Source: Cryptomeria japonica (lineage: Eukaryota; Streptophyta; Pinopsida; Cupressales; Cupressaceae). Taken from it: DNA of 64,000 nucleotides. The notes below the pieces were generated by a model. It was not told the origin of the DNA and did not search any database. It saw nothing but the letters and a program-made list of their open reading frames with translations. The DNA lies in the NCBI RefSeq assembly GCF_030272615.1, contig NC_081407.1, positions 145,699,744-145,763,743 on the forward strand. The letters run 5' to 3'. Each line of letters begins with the position of its first letter. The stretch's first letter is position 1. This document shows, in pieces, positions 12,035-25,400 of this stretch. Made by a program: the position numbers and the translations under genes.

Positions 12035-12084
12035 CTCACCTCTCTAGTTGATCATTTGTTCATCACAGATAGCCATGTTGGTAG
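12035..12084 (-). pseudogene. C-terminal end of the LINE RNase H, split by element M
   Basis: On the minus strand this reads TNMAICDEQMIN and then a stop. It continues the RNase H frame that breaks off at 42474. The fit of both frame and motif (LANxAV-like in related LINEs) across the insertion site is the evidence. Confidence 0.6.
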
Positions 12085-13303
12085 TGTTAGAATAACCGGT
12101 GGACAACTAAGAGGGGGGGCTGAATCAGTTGTCAACAGATTATATTAATCAAACCACTTTATAACCTTTAACTGGAGCATATAAACATTGAATACCAGAA
12201 TATCAAAAATAGATATCGGTAAGTAATAAAACTTATGAATGAAATAGAGAATTAACACAATGCAACCATACCACATAACATCATAATTTTTACATGGAAC
12301 ACTAGGTAAAGGAAAAAACCATGGTGGGAAGCCTACCCACAGTCAGATAATACTTTTGTAGAAAGTATGTGATACAATAAGGGGCCTACACATGCAGGAA
12401 GGAACATTTCCTAGAGCATACTTCTCATTACAAAGGAGTCTTACTGACTACAAAGAGGTTATAACCACCTCAATATAATTGGACAATAATCCAGAAGAAT
12501 GAACTGCCAATGATATAATCTACCATGCTTGAATATAGTCCTGATTAAGCTCAATACCAGAGGTCTTTGACCTCTTACATAAACCCAATTCAATCACCTA
12601 TGATCGACCAAATCTCCTTCGCATATTATATTTCATTCCATGACCATGACCATGATCTAGAATGAGATCTTACATCAATTTATACAAACCCTAAAGCCTA
12701 AACCAATTAGGTCAGCCACCTAAAAGATATTACAATAAGATCATTACATACATCCACATTACAATGATATGCCATGTCAGCTTTAGACCAAAACAACATT
12801 AACCAATCCATAAATCATCCCAGTAACGTGTAGAGAACACATAACATGATACCGGTCCATAAAATGGACCCAAATAGATTCACCATGCTAAAGTGATATC
12901 TCCAATCAGTCGAGGCATGAACAAAGATCACTTTCTACATCCTAAATTCCATCTAGAAGCCGCACCAACACCACTTATGCATCCTGTCAAAGATTCTCAG
13001 TAAAGTATTTGTCAGTAAAACCTTAAACCTTTACCGGTATAGGCTTACTAGAGTGTATGATAGCATCCTATCATCAAGTCAATACCAACTGACCAAAACA
13101 TACTCCAAAAACATCAAACCAAACATATTCCATTGATCCAAACATGTTGGTAGTATCCAACTGAAAGTCCCTTCTGTCGATAACACTAGTTCTTCTACCG
13201 GTAACCAAAATTTGTCTGTCGGTAACCAATCATAACAGCTAGTGTTGACATCAATGATAAAACATCAATGCAACACATAATAATTTCCTTCATATTTCCA
13301 ACA
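12085..13303 (-). repeat. 3' LTR of element M
   Basis: 1219 bp, opening TGTTAGAATAACCGG and closing CCAACA in plus orientation. It aligns along its length with 41271-42468. It contains the G-run motif GAGGGGGGGCTGAATCAG at 12111-12128 that recurs in other LTRs of this window. Confidence 0.9.
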
Positions 13304-13316
13304 ATCTACCCCTTTG
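13304..13316 (-). other. Polypurine tract of element M
   Basis: Minus strand AAAGGGGTAGATT directly against the 3' LTR; the expected second-strand primer. It fixes the element's direction. Confidence 0.8.
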
Positions 13317-13658
13317 GCATTGATGGCAACACTAGACGTGAAATAGAAAACATGTAAGTCCCAAGAAATGCCAAAAATTTCTTATAGAAGATATAACAAT
13401 TAAAAACTAAAAAATCCCACCAACTCCCCCTAAGGAGTGCAATCCAATCTAAATCTCTCTCCCATATGACATATTAAGACATTATTTTTCACATATAACT
13501 CTCCCCCTTTGACATCAATGCCAAAGATATGACATAGATATCAAAATCATGTGAATCTCAAAGTTGACTACTCCCCCTGAGTAGTAGCACCACTACATCA
13601 ATCAAGAGAAAAGGATAACGCTGATGATGCATACCAGACTGATGCTCTGCTCCATCAA
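13317..13658 (-). other. 3' untranslated region of element M
   Basis: Noncoding sequence between the pol stop and the polypurine tract. It contains a second CCCCCTTTGACATCAATGCC segment near 13503, an imperfect repeat of the polypurine-tract neighbourhood. Confidence 0.5.
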
Positions 13659-16600
13659 TTATGTTTCTTTTGGAGGGGTAGATACCCCTAACCTGTCTCT
13701 CAAATATTCAAATGATTCCTTAGATAGCGGTTTAGTGAATATATCTACAATCTGCTCTTTAGTGTTCACATAAACCAATTTGACTTCCTTTTCTTCTACC
13801 TTTTCCTTTAGAAAGTTATATTTTATTGAAATGTGCTTAGTCTTAGAGTGAAATATCAGATTCTTAGATATGTCAATAGCTGCAGAGTTATCACAATAGA
13901 TAACTACCGATTCACTGCAATTTACCTTGGTATTCTTCAACATTTGCTTCATCCACAAGACTTGAGTGCAATTAGTTGTTGCTGCAACATATTCAGCTTC
14001 TGCAGTAAATAAAGAAATGCATGACTATTTTTTTCTGATCCATGAAACCAATTTCTTTCCAAGAAAGAAAGATCCACCAGAAGTGCTCTTCATATCATCA
14101 GTATCTCCTGCCCAATCTGCATTTGTATATGCACATAAAGTGAAGTTATCATCTCTAGAATACCATAAGCCATATTCTATTATTCCTTGCAAATATCAGA
14201 ATATCCTCTTTAGTGCACATTCATGATTTTCTTTAGGATTACTTTGATATCTTGAAACAATACTTACTGCATTCATAATATCCAGTCTAGTTTGAGTTAG
14301 ATATAACAAGCCACCAATCGTAGACTTATACCTTGTCGAATTTACCGATGCAGATGTGTCTTTGATAGATAATTTCTCACTTGTCACCATAGGAGTACTT
14401 ACCGGTTTGGAATTATCCATACCAAACTTCTTCAACAATTCCTTTAGATACTTAGTATGATAGATAAAAATGCCTTTGTCAGTTTGAGTAATCTGCAAAC
14501 CTAAGAACAATCTCATCTCGCTAGTCATAGACATTTCAAATTCAATCTTCATATTATTAGAGAATTCCATGCACAATTTATCTTCACCTCCAAAAATGAT
14601 ATCATCAACAAATACTTCAATAATCTGAATATCATCATCAGTGATCTTGTAATATAAATTATTGTTAGCACTGCCTTTGGCAAAACCAAGCTTCAAAAGA
14701 TATTTATCCAACCTTGCATACCAAGCTCTAGGAGCTTTTTTCAATCCATATAATGCTTTCCATAACCTGCAAACCATATCTTTGTCATTTGTCAGTGAAA
14801 ATCCATCAGGTTGCTCAATGTACACTTCTTCCTCAAGTTCACCATTGAAAAATGCATATTTAACATCCATTTGATAGACCTTATATTTATTGTATGCTAT
14901 ATAGGCAATAAATAGTCTAACAACTTAAATTCTAGCTATTGGTGCAAATGTCTCACCATAATCAATTCCTCCCATTTGAGAATATCCTTTACAAACTAGT
15001 CTAGCCTTGTTTCTTACAACTTGACCATCCTCATTTAGTTTATTTCTAAAAACCCATTTAGTTCCAATAACATTCTTATTTTTAGGTTGGGGAACTAAAG
15101 TCCAAGTCTTATTCTTCTCTATCTAATCTAATTCATCTTCCATGGCCTTTAACTAATGTTTATCTTTACAAGCTTCAATAATAGATGTCGGTTCAATTTG
15201 AAAAATAAGACATACCTCTTCATTTGTCATTCTTCTTCTTGTCATAAGTCCCTTGTTCCTCTCTCCAATGATTTGATCTCCAGAATGATTTAATCTTACA
15301 TACCTTGGTGTCTTCTGAACTTCAGGTTCACTATTCTGATCATCGGTCATAGTTGAATTTTCTGATTGTACTGGTGTAACTATCTCAGTGTCTTATACCA
15401 GTTGAGGCATTTCCAGATCAGTTAAGATAACTTCCACTACCGGTTCTCTGTCATATGATGTAGATTGATCTTTTTATTGCTCATCCACTTTCACATTTGC
15501 ACTCTCCACAACTTTCTGCAAACTTTTGTTATAGCATCTATATGCTTTGCTCTGAATTGAATATCCAAGAAATATCCCTTCATCACATCTAGGATCAAAC
15601 TTCCCAATTGAATCATCCCTTTTGATATAACATTTACTTCCAAAAATTATGAAATATTTAATAGTAGGTGTATGTCCAAACCATAATTCATAAGGAGTCT
15701 TACTGGTTTCACCTTTGATATGAACTTTGTTAAATGTGTAGACTGCAGTACTCACTGCTTATCTCCAATTGATGTTAGGCAATTTGGCTTCCATCATCAT
15801 GGTTCTTGTTGCATCCAAAATGGTTCTATTCTTCGTTTCCACTACTCCATTCTGCTAAGGAGTTCGGGGTGCAGATAACTGCGTCCTAATTCCATTTGTT
15901 TCACAATAACTATTAAATTCATGAGATGTGAAATCACCACCTTGATCTGATCTCAACCATTTGATTTTCAATCTAGTTTATGTTTCCACCTTTGCTTTAA
16001 ATATCTTGGATTTCTCAAAAGCTTTAGACTTCTCCCTTAGAAAAGTCACCCACATCATTCTAGAATAATCATCAATTATTAGCATGAAGTACCTATCACC
16101 TTGAAAGCTTCTGGTCCTTGTTGGACCACATAAGTCAGTATGAATCAAATCAAGCACATCATTAGATTTATTATGTATGCTCTTAAAAGAAGTTCTAACT
16201 TTCTTTTCCAATTGAAATTTCTTACATACTAGATTATGATGCTTTATAGTCTTAGGTATATCTCTAACTACCTTTGTTGAACTGATCTTAACAATACAAT
16301 CAAAATTAACATGACACAACCTCTTATACCATAACCAATTGTCATCAATATGAGCAATCAAACATGTCTTATCACCGGTGTTCAAGTGAAAGATATTACC
16401 TCTAGTCTGGGTACTGGTTGCAATCTCCAAACCAATTTTGTTAATGATATTGCATTTTCTATCTTTGAACTGAAGTTGGAATCCCTTATCCACCAATTGA
16501 CCAACACTTAAAAGATTATGCTTTAAACCTTCTACATAATAGACATTATCAGTATGATGCTTACCAACTAGAGAAATAATACCTCTACCTTTGATCATAC

Positions 16601-17728
16601 ATGCTTTTTCATCCCCAAATCTGACTTGACCACCTTTGTATTCTTGCAGGGATAGAAATTTTCTTTTATCTCCAGTCATATGATGTGAGCATCCACTATC
16701 AATTACCCATTCATCCTTGTCTTCAACTTTTTCTTCTAGGGCCTTTTCTTCATTCTTGATAACCGGTTTCGGTTCACCTTCCTTTAAAGCATAGAACACC
16801 CATTCCTTTCCATTATTGGATCCACTAGTAGAGTCTCATGTCGGTTCATCCTCCGAGTCATCACTTACTCCTTCCTCATCCACTATGTAGAATAGTTTTT
16901 TTTCTTCAATCTATATTTGTTCTGATTAGGCTTAAATAATTTCTTTACTCTTTCATCAAATATTGCATTCCTTTCAAGATATCTAGATGCAAAATGACCA
17001 ATCTTGTTACGTGCAAAACATTTAAAAGGTGCTTTTCCTTCATACTTACTTCCTGTCAGTCCTTTAGATACTCTTCTAACGAATAAGGCTTCAAGTTGCT
17101 CAAATTCTTCATCTTCTTTCCTCATATCTTCCAATTCTTTTGCATATAGGGCTTTCCAATCACTTTTGTCAGTAGATGATGATGCATGAAAGGAAGGTTC
17201 AGACTTGTATCTTTGGAGGGTCGAAATTCTTCAAACTCAAAAGCAGATAATTTCCCAATCAGAATGTCTCTGTTAACTGAAGTGTTTGCCATTTTTCTCA
17301 ATTCATTAATTGCAGTAGCCTTCATCTTGTAAGCCAGTGGTAGGGATCTCAAAACTTTAGAAACTATTTCATCTTCACTTAGAGATCCTCCACAACATTG
17401 AATTCCCATGACAATCTCATTTACTCTTTCCATAAATGTAGCAATTCTTTCATTATCTTCCATCTTCAAGTTCTCATATCTTACTCGGTAACCATCAAGT
17501 TTAGCAATTTTGAGAGTAAGGTCACCTTCATTTAGAGTTTGCAATTTATCCCACATAACCTTTGTAGATGATTTATCTGTCAATCCCATGATTTGTTGAT
17601 CAGTGAGTGCACACAAGAGGGCTTCTCTAGCTCTACAATCATTTTCAATATTTTTGTCCAAGTCTGCAGTAGCAAGAATGCCAGATGTTGGATCATAAGG
17701 TGTATATCCTTTCTTAGTGATTTGATGG
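13659..17728 (-). pseudogene. Gag-pol polyprotein of element M (decayed)
   Basis: Read from 17728 down. Rest of gag (ITKKGYTPYDPTSG, then CRAREALLCALTDQQIMGL). A worn zinc knuckle with a lost cysteine (CFARNKIGHFASRYL, about 17000). Aspartic protease WVIDSGCSHHMTGD near 16700. Integrase with the HTDLCGPT segment near 16130. RT with YGLKKAPRAWYARL and the catalytic FVDDIIFGG near 14600. RNase H ending in DIFTKPLSKESFEYLRDRLG and the stop near 13659. The frame is broken by several stops and frameshifts, so it is inactive. The N-terminal part of gag lies at 41069-41195, beyond insertion B. Confidence 0.9.
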
Positions 17729-18481
17729 TATGATGAAAGAATAAGTATCCTGTAGAATACTGAGAGGGGGGTGAATCAGTATACTAAAAATCTGATGCAA
17801 AGTTCCCAAACTCAAATTCAACCACACAAAGTAACCTTATCTCAGTCAAGATCAATATTCATAAGAATACTTGACATCAACCAGTTTGACTGTTATAACA
17901 ACTTAATAGTAAACAACTTCAACCTTGTAAACATCAACAATGCTTAATCATATCTCAACATATGCATCTCTCAATGCTTCCAGTTGTCATGCCTTATCAG
18001 AAGTTAATCAAATCAACAAATAAGATCATAACCACAAAAACATTCACCACTTGACACAAATGTTTATACGTGGAAAACCCAAATAGGTAAAAACCATGGT
18101 GAGATGAGACTCACAAGGATAGATATCTAAACTCTTCTGAATTTCTCCCTATTAGGAGCCAAGCTTGTTAAAGCTTTATGATAAGTCATGTTAAGAACTA
18201 ATTTCGGTTAGGAATCACCCTGTTAATGGATTTACAAATATGCCTTGATGAAAAGCACAATACCCTGTTAGGAGTAACCTCACTAGAGGATTTAAGAATC
18301 CAAGCTAATGGACCACCTTGTTAGAGGATTTAATTGTTACTATTTACTAAGTTGTCATTAGTTTTATGCCCAAAGTCATCCTATATACTCTAGTCGATTA
18401 ATAGTACCGAAATATTTAGTCAGTAAGTACTAAGGCTATCGGTTACAGAAAAAAGGCTAGTCACCGAGATGAGTAATACCG

Positions 18482-19455
18482 GGGTGAACTCACAATATTG
18501 GTTCCCACTTTTTGACCAACTTTGACACTAAGATGAACATTTTGCAAAAAACCTTCACTTTCCGACACCTATAACTTTTAAACTGTTAAGAATTTGAAGA
18601 TGATGTAAACTAGTGATTTGTAACATCTTTTTTGGAGATTCTAAATATAGTTTTTTCAATTTTTTTTGAATAAAATTTTATTGATTTTTCCATCTTCCTC
18701 AAAAGTAGGTTTTTATAGTAAACAACATTTTTTAAGAGTGATGTGCATCCAGAAACGTATAACTTTTTTTCTATAAATGATAAAACTTATCTCTTTTAAA
18801 TTTGGGTTTGTAACATCAATACCCAGGGCATGCAGTTGGTTTGATAGTGATATGTAGAATATTTTTTATTTTATTAATTTTTTAAGTCCGACTAATTATA
18901 ATTTAGATATAGGTGTAGGTTTGAACACATAACTTGTTCTATACATATCAAAATTCAGTTTTATTTTTTTTGTTAGAAAGAAGACATCAATACCTAGTGC
19001 ATAGATATTTTTCAGAATTGTTTTGAATTAGTTTACTATTTTTGCCAGTGCATTGAACAAAGAAGTTCATGTTCGGTGAAAAACCTACATTCATAAAAAA
19101 TAAAATAAAAATATATTAAAAATTATTCTATTTGGAAAGCTTATAATTAGGACTAAATCCTTAAGAAAACAAAACTTCTAAATGAATTCATTTGACCCCT
19201 CAAAAGCTAATGTAAAATTGGTTTTTTATCAGCATTTGATAGATGCAAAGGAGACTCCATTGCAAGTATGATTTAGAAGTAGAGAGGTTCTATCCAGGAA
19301 ATTTTGATCTAAGAGCCTTTGACCTAACTCTCTTCAATTAATTACATCAAATGGGACCTCTTAAAGCTTAAATAATTATATTTTCTAAAAAATATATGAT
19401 TTCAGCAAAAATCAGGATGTACCAAAAAGTGGGAACCAGCTTTGTGAGTTCACCC
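18482..19455. mobile_element. 974-bp non-autonomous TIR DNA transposon with 4-bp duplication
   Basis: The ends are inverted repeats of 33 bp with 3 mismatches (18482-18514 and 19423-19455; outer GGGTGAACTCACAA, inner TGGTTCCCACTTTTTG). The target duplication is ACCG (18478-18481 and 19456-19459). The uninterrupted site is seen in the sister LTR at about 34445-34455 (AATACCAAGC), which proves the insertion and its length. The interior is AT-rich with no transposase frame. Four-base duplications are unusual; the superfamily is undetermined. Confidence 0.88.
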
Positions 19456-19748
19456 ACCGAGCTTCCTACCGAGTAAAGTTCCTATGCCTACCAAGCAGTA
19501 AAGAAGGTATACCGAGTTAATCAGAACCAAGTGGAAACTTGTTACCAGATTCAGTGAACCTGGACACATATGTGGAAACGTGTTACAAGAATCGAGGAAC
19601 AGCGAACCATTATTACATAGGAAATTGTATTCAATGATTTTGTATGATTTTGAGGAAGTTTATCCAATGAAATAATTTCTATGTTTATTCATTCGATAAA
19701 ACATGTTTGTATGGTCAATGTATGAACAAGATCACCATCTCAAAGATC

Positions 19749-19756
19749 TATATATA
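19749..19756 (+). promoter_or_regulatory. TATA box in 5' LTR of element A
   Basis: TATATATA after AAAGATC, conserved at 34718-34725 in the 3' LTR. It lies about 750 bp upstream of the PBS on the coding strand. Confidence 0.55.
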
Positions 19757-20500
19757 CATATGGATTTGAGTATCTAACACAGAGAGACAGAGAGAGGGAA
19801 GATTGATGATTTGAAAATGAAAATCATAAGAGAAGAATGACAGAGACATTCAGAGGTGACCGAGAAGATTCCAGATAACAGTTTAAAGGACTGAATATAC
19901 AGAAGAGGTTACTGAGTTGATTTATCAATTGCCAAGGTATACTATGAGAAAGGTAATTTCATAATGAGCACATAGAGTCTGCTATAACATTTTAGATGTA
20001 AAGTTGCAGATATTTTATAAAGATTTTGATTGAATCATTTGAGTTGTAATAGAAACCTTTAACAGGGTAAAAGACTCTAACCAAGTCTATAAATTGTAAA
20101 GCCTTTAACCAGGTACAATATTTTGTAAAAGTGTTTGTAAATCCTTTAGCAAGGTAGATCTAAAGATCTTGATACTCCTAACAGGGTAAGCTATCATAAA
20201 TAGATAAACATGTAGCTCTAACCGAGCAACCTTTATTATTGCAATAGTGAAGTTGTGGGTGTCATCCCCACCGCAATTTTTCTCTCTAACAAAGAGTTTC
20301 TGCGTAACCAAAATATTTGTGTTATGAAGTGAAATGTGTATGGATGTTATTTCTATGATTATGTTTTAGCTTTATATATTATGAGATTAGATATACACAG
20401 TTTATGTTTATTAGTAAGATTGTTTTTGAAGAAAATTTTTGAAGTACTGATTCACCCCTCTCCTCTCAGTACATTAGCTTTCCTAGTTGGACCTAACAAT

Positions 20501-20512
20501 TGGTATCAAAGC
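20501..20512 (+). other. Primer-binding site of element A
   Basis: TGGTATCAAAGC, two bases after the LTR end; the initiator tRNA-Met site with one G-to-A change. Confidence 0.85.
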
Positions 20513-20560
20513 TCTACTCTTGGAAAAGGGTTTTACAGCCTAAAGAGAAAGATCCTATCA

Positions 20561-21916
20561 ATGGAAGGATATAAACAAGCATGCAACATTGTGAATCTTC
20601 AAGAATAATTGGATCATGCTAATCAAGTGATTGTAGACATGCAGAGACAAATGCAAAAATCACTAAAAGTCAAAAGAAGATTGTCTGATGATTTATAGGA
20701 CTCACAAGAGCTAGTGGAAAAAATTGAGACATCATCTGAGAACAACATATCATAAGAGTATGAAGAAATGATTGTAGAATTGAAAGAAAAAAATAAAGAA
20801 CTAAATGATCAGGTAAAAGCAATGAAAAGGGAACATGAGTACTTCAGCACACAGATGACTGAAAATCTTCATGCATTGAGAATAGCTGAGGATAACATAA
20901 GAGATGTAGAAAGAGAAAAACAATAGCTAGAAGCATTGGTGTCTGAAAAGAATGATGAAATCACAAGGATGACTGGAATTCAACAAAATTTGTCTGATCA
21001 ATTGGGTTATGCACATCATGAAGCAAATCTAAAAGAAAATGAGAATCAAGCATTGAAACTTGAATTATCAAGATTGACTGATGAACTTGAAGTAGAAAAG
21101 AAATAAAAAGAAACACTAAAGAAAAATTATGAAGCGTCAAGAATATTGGATGAGCAACTAAACATAAGATCACCCAACAAATTTGTCAGACTTAGTTACA
21201 AAAGAAACAACTCTACTGACAAAGGAATCAACATCACCGAGAAAGGAGAATCATTAGAGAGGGTTGGAAACAAAGATAAGATGAAAGGCAAGAATCCTAT
21301 TTGCAATTACTGTGGAAAACAAGGACATACTGCCAACATGTGCGGAATCAGAAAAGGTAAGTAATCGAATGTCACTAGGTTTGATGGTTATTGTTACAAT
21401 TGCAATAAGTATGGTCACACATCTAATCAATGTAGGACAAATTTTGTTAGCAATTATCAGAAGGCAAAATTCAAGGGGTTTTGCAAAAACTACAATAGAT
21501 ATGGACACAATACCGAGAAGTGTTAGTTTAAGAAGAAAAACTATATGTGGTCTTCACACTGAGCAAATACTAGAAGCTACCAAACTCACATAGATCTTAG
21601 CTGACAATATACTGCAGTACCATGGGATTACAATACAAGGATATGGTGTGAATTTTGTGGAAGATATGGACATATAAGTGCCAACTGCATAATAAGGTTT
21701 GGAATGAACAATCGGAGATCATGGAGAACTCTTGGAATGGCATGTTTTCATTGTCACAAAGTTGGACACTTGGCTAAAGATTGCAGAGATCAACCCAGAG
21801 AAGATATTGAGGAAATAAGAAGAAAATTATAGAATATTTTGAAAAAGAAGGAGAATGGGTCAACTAATGAAGAAAGCACCTTACCTACCGAATTAGGTTC
21901 ATCTACATCTAATTAA
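20561..21916 (+). pseudogene. Gag of element A: coiled coil plus zinc knuckles (nonsense codons only)
   Basis: One frame of about 451 codons from ATG 20561 to TAA 21914-21916, with roughly ten in-frame stops and no net frameshift. Seen: a long heptad-rich coiled coil (about 20640-21160), then a series of CCHC knuckles: CNYCGKQGHTANMC near 21302, CYNCNKYGHTSNQC near 21390, a worn third (YGHNTEKC) near 21490, WCEFCGRYGHISANC near 21640 and CFHCHKVGHLAKDC near 21750. Gag of this type binds and packages element RNA. The usual gag N-terminal capsid-like domain of copia is not evident, so the N-terminus may be shortened. The natural stop at 21916 is followed by spacer, not by protease. Confidence 0.78.
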
Positions 21917-22422
21917 TTATTAAAGGTATGAAGGGACTGCATTTTCTCAAAGTTAGATCTTAACAATTCCTATTTAATTATGAACATAGTTCCAAAATCT
22001 GCATACCTAAGATGCAATAACATTTAGTCTTTTGAAGTACCAGAGAAGTCGGTAAGTGGAGAAAACTTGTCTAGTTAGTAAAAGAATAGAAGGGAGATAA
22101 TCGGTTTATTGGAACCGAGTGCATTTAATGATTTTCTTACCTAACTGCATGAAGCCTGATAAGGTAAAAGGTGTACATAAAGTTGTTGTGCGGTCATTTT
22201 ACACTTACTAGTTTTCAAAGAGTGGAGTGAAGCGAATCAAAGGCGATCAAACATTTCCTGAGCGAATTTCAAGGTATATTCACAACAATCTTAAACGCAT
22301 TTTCAAGCAAGTTAACTGGTCTATATCAGTTGTGAATATTTGCATTCTATTTACTAAGTCGAAAGTGTTTTCTGGTTAGTTTAAACCCTAAGCTTTTTCG
22401 TTAGTAGAAGTCCAAGTTTGAA
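21917..22422 (+). other. Spacer between gag and accessory ORF in element A
   Basis: No recognisable coding sequence. This is where copia pol would begin if present. It may act as the 5' UTR of a second transcript, or mark an ancient deletion of pol. Confidence 0.5.
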
Positions 22423-25400
22423 ATGGCTCCCAAGTTGCAGAAACCTGTTGCAGTTGAGACTATTGAGAAGCCCTCACTAAAGTATTCCTTACCTCCCAAA
22501 GTGGCATCTGAACCCGATGAGAAAATTGCACTTTCTCTTATTCTAGATAGGGTTCTATTGGTTGAAGATGTCAGATTTTATACTAAGTGTCATGTTGAAG
22601 AGATAGGTCATACCAAAATTAAGGACATGTATGATGAATTATGCACTGATGGAATCCTGGATAGTAAGTATGAGCATATCAAAGTCAAGGGATTGACCGA
22701 AGCCCTAACCTATCCTCACATTTTCAAACCCCAATGGGTCAAATTTGTCTTGAGCAGAGCACATGACGACTTTATGTGGTTAGAGGAGCAAACATTCAAA
22801 ATCACCAAGGAGATTATTCACATAATAACCGGATACCCTATATTTGACCATGCCCGATCACAGAAGATGACTTCACAGAAGGAATTGATTTTAATTGGAG
22901 TTGAGTCTGATTGTAGAGGTCTTAAGTTGAATAATGTAATAGATGCAAAGCTAAAATTTGCAATTAGAGTCATTGGTTATTGTTTCTTTCAATCGGCAAG
23001 AGAAAACAATGTACCGTGTGCAACTATAGATTTGGCCTATAAGATTGTGAAAAAGGGTATGAAAGTTGATTTATGTGAAGTACTGTTGAAGAATCTTTTT
23101 GAAAATCTCAGCACAATAAGGAAACCTAAGAAGAATAACACTGCTAACACACTAAAGTTTGGGTCACTCTTAGTGTGTATGTTCTTCTATTTTCAGAAGT
23201 TCTTTCCTTTAGTTGGTAACATCATTTGGGAATTACACCAACCAATCACCCATCAAATAAATGACTTTATCAAGTAGCTAGGTGATAATTTCAATGAGAT
23301 AATGGATGATTAATTTAACAAATTTCAAGAAAAGATGCATAACAGGTATCGGATCCCACCTCAGTTAGTGGAAAAATATAAGGATGCTATATGTTTTGAA
23401 GTGGACACCAACTACTATTATGTCAATGTAGTAGAACCCATAACTCAATCTTTACCGCCTATGGGTTATGAGATTGATTTTGATATTACTCAACAACAGA
23501 TAGATTCCTTTTTGGCACTTCCAAGGCACTCGACTGAGATTAGGTATGGTACCTATGAAGAGGTAAAAGAAAAAGTAAAATAGGGCATAGTAGTACCAAA
23601 GGCTACCAGAAAAGCCACTAAAATGATCAAAGTTTTAACTGAGAAATTTGGAGAAGGTTCTACCTCCACACCTACTAAGCCAGTACGTAGGAAAAATGAT
23701 CAACTTACAATCGAGGAGGAATCTAAAGCTCTAGAAGCAGCAATTACACTAAGCACTGAGTTGCAAAAGGGAAAAATTTTGAAAAGAAAGAAACAAGATA
23801 CAACTAAGGTATCACCGAATCCTCCAGTTAAGAGACCTAACACTAGATCATCTGCAGTGTCACTTGGTAAGAGGCAGAAAAATGTTGAATTGCCTAAAAT
23901 TACAAAGACTTATAGAAAGTCGACCAGGAGACTCATTTTGAATAAGGATTCAAGTGACACAAAATCTGAAGATACAAATAAATTTCAGATTGTAAAAAGC
24001 ACTAAGGAAGATGTACACAGTGTTGATAATTTTTGTGAAAATTTAAAACAACATGGTGGATTTGGATCATTCAGGTATGTAAAATATGACTCTCGATCAG
24101 AAGAAGAGAAGATGCAAATAGAAGAGTCGGTAGTGTGTACACTTCTCAAATTCTGAGTAGTTCCATTGGAAGTAATTGATTTTCTTCCAAAAGCATTGTA
24201 CTCTCATATTGACAATAGATGGCAATATGTTATGGATGCGCAGAAGCAGATGAGAGAAAGAGTTTTGGTACATCTCTTTCCAAACATGTCAGTAGATGAT
24301 ATAAGAAAACATTTGAAGGACTACCAGACAAATTTTCAAGTAAAGAAAAGGGCCTTGAAAATGATGAATGGTCTTTATCTTGAAGTACAGAAGGAAACTA
24401 AAGAAAAATGGCTAAACATATTCAAAATTCAGACTAAAAAACTTGAAGGTGAAGTGGAAATAGTTGACATCACTGAGCAAGATCCTGCTCCAACTATTCA
24501 ACTAGATGAGGATGTCATGGACATCGAGGCATAGGAAGCAAAAATGATAGAAGGAAATGCCTATGCCAAACTGATATCAAGTGAATCGGTCTTAGAACAA
24601 GTTAAGTCTTATCCTTTGATAACTCAACAAGTGTCAACCAAGAAACCTTAGGACACAGAACAAGGTAAAGAGGATCAAAAGGCTACACCAGGTGAATCTA
24701 TCTCTCAGGACACAGTCGAGCAAACTTCTCAAACACCTGCAAACATTGAAACTGTTGCCACTGAGACCCCTAGCAAGGAAACACCGTAGAATACATCAGA
24801 GGCTACAGGAACTGACAAAAGTGTTGCTTCCACCGAGCAACAAATCAAGGAAGACCAAGCCTCCAAAGCCATTGTACTCATTCAACTGGTGAAGGCATCA
24901 TCATCCAAAGAGAAGAAAGCAAAGAAGCATAGTTTTAAGATAGATCTGTCAAAGCCTATTGTGTTGCCAAATGTTGACATTTCAAAACTAAAAGGGCAAG
25001 CACTTATTGAATTCGGAGAGTTGTGTAAAGCCAAAGCATAATAAGAAAAATAGATAGCTATTCAAAAGAAGCACTGAGTACTTCAGAAGGTCAAAACATT
25101 ATTGACAGACATGATACCTGAAGCTACCGTGAATACAGATGCTGCCATCCATATGCAACTGGATGAACTCCTCACTCAATTAGAAGCATCAGGAGTAGAT
25201 GCATCTGAATACCTTAGCAAATTAAAAGACAAAGAGATAACTGCCAAGATGATTGAAGAAGTGTAGAAAGCAATTGCTATAGGTGAAGTCAAGCTTGTTG
25301 GATTAATTGTTGAGTTGTCCCCTCAACTCAAGCACATTATTTATTTGTTTCAGAAGCTATGTACATTTTCATTCTTTATTAAAGATATCAAGCATAAGAC

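Larger units (their letters stand above)
9805..12084 (-). mobile_element. LINE retrotransposon, 3' part (accessory ORF and 3' UTR)
   Basis: This is the downstream half of a minus-strand non-LTR retrotransposon whose upstream half lies at 42474-43341. Element M was inserted between them with a GGTAG/GGTAT duplication. Reading across that site restores an RNase H frame: the right side ends NNMADWDT and the left side continues NMAICDEQMIN and a stop. Below this come a decayed accessory ORF (10008-11745) and a 3' UTR. The 3' end near 9805 is approximate; it is placed after a plant-LINE-like tail near 9810-9870, and I could not find a poly(A) tail or target duplication. Confidence 0.6.
18335..20498 (+). 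repeat. 5' LTR of element A (holds a 974-bp insertion)
   Basis: Opens TGTTACTATTTACTAAG and closes GGACCTAACA. It pairs with 34304-40242. A TIR element at 18482-19455 interrupts it. It carries a TATA run at 19749-19756 and the C-rich motif GATTCACCCCTCTCC near its 3' end (about 20449). Confidence 0.92.

Noticed and set aside
18482-19455. CACTA or Harbinger assignment for the TIR element
   Set aside because: The ends do not start CACTA and the duplication is four bases, confirmed by the empty site.
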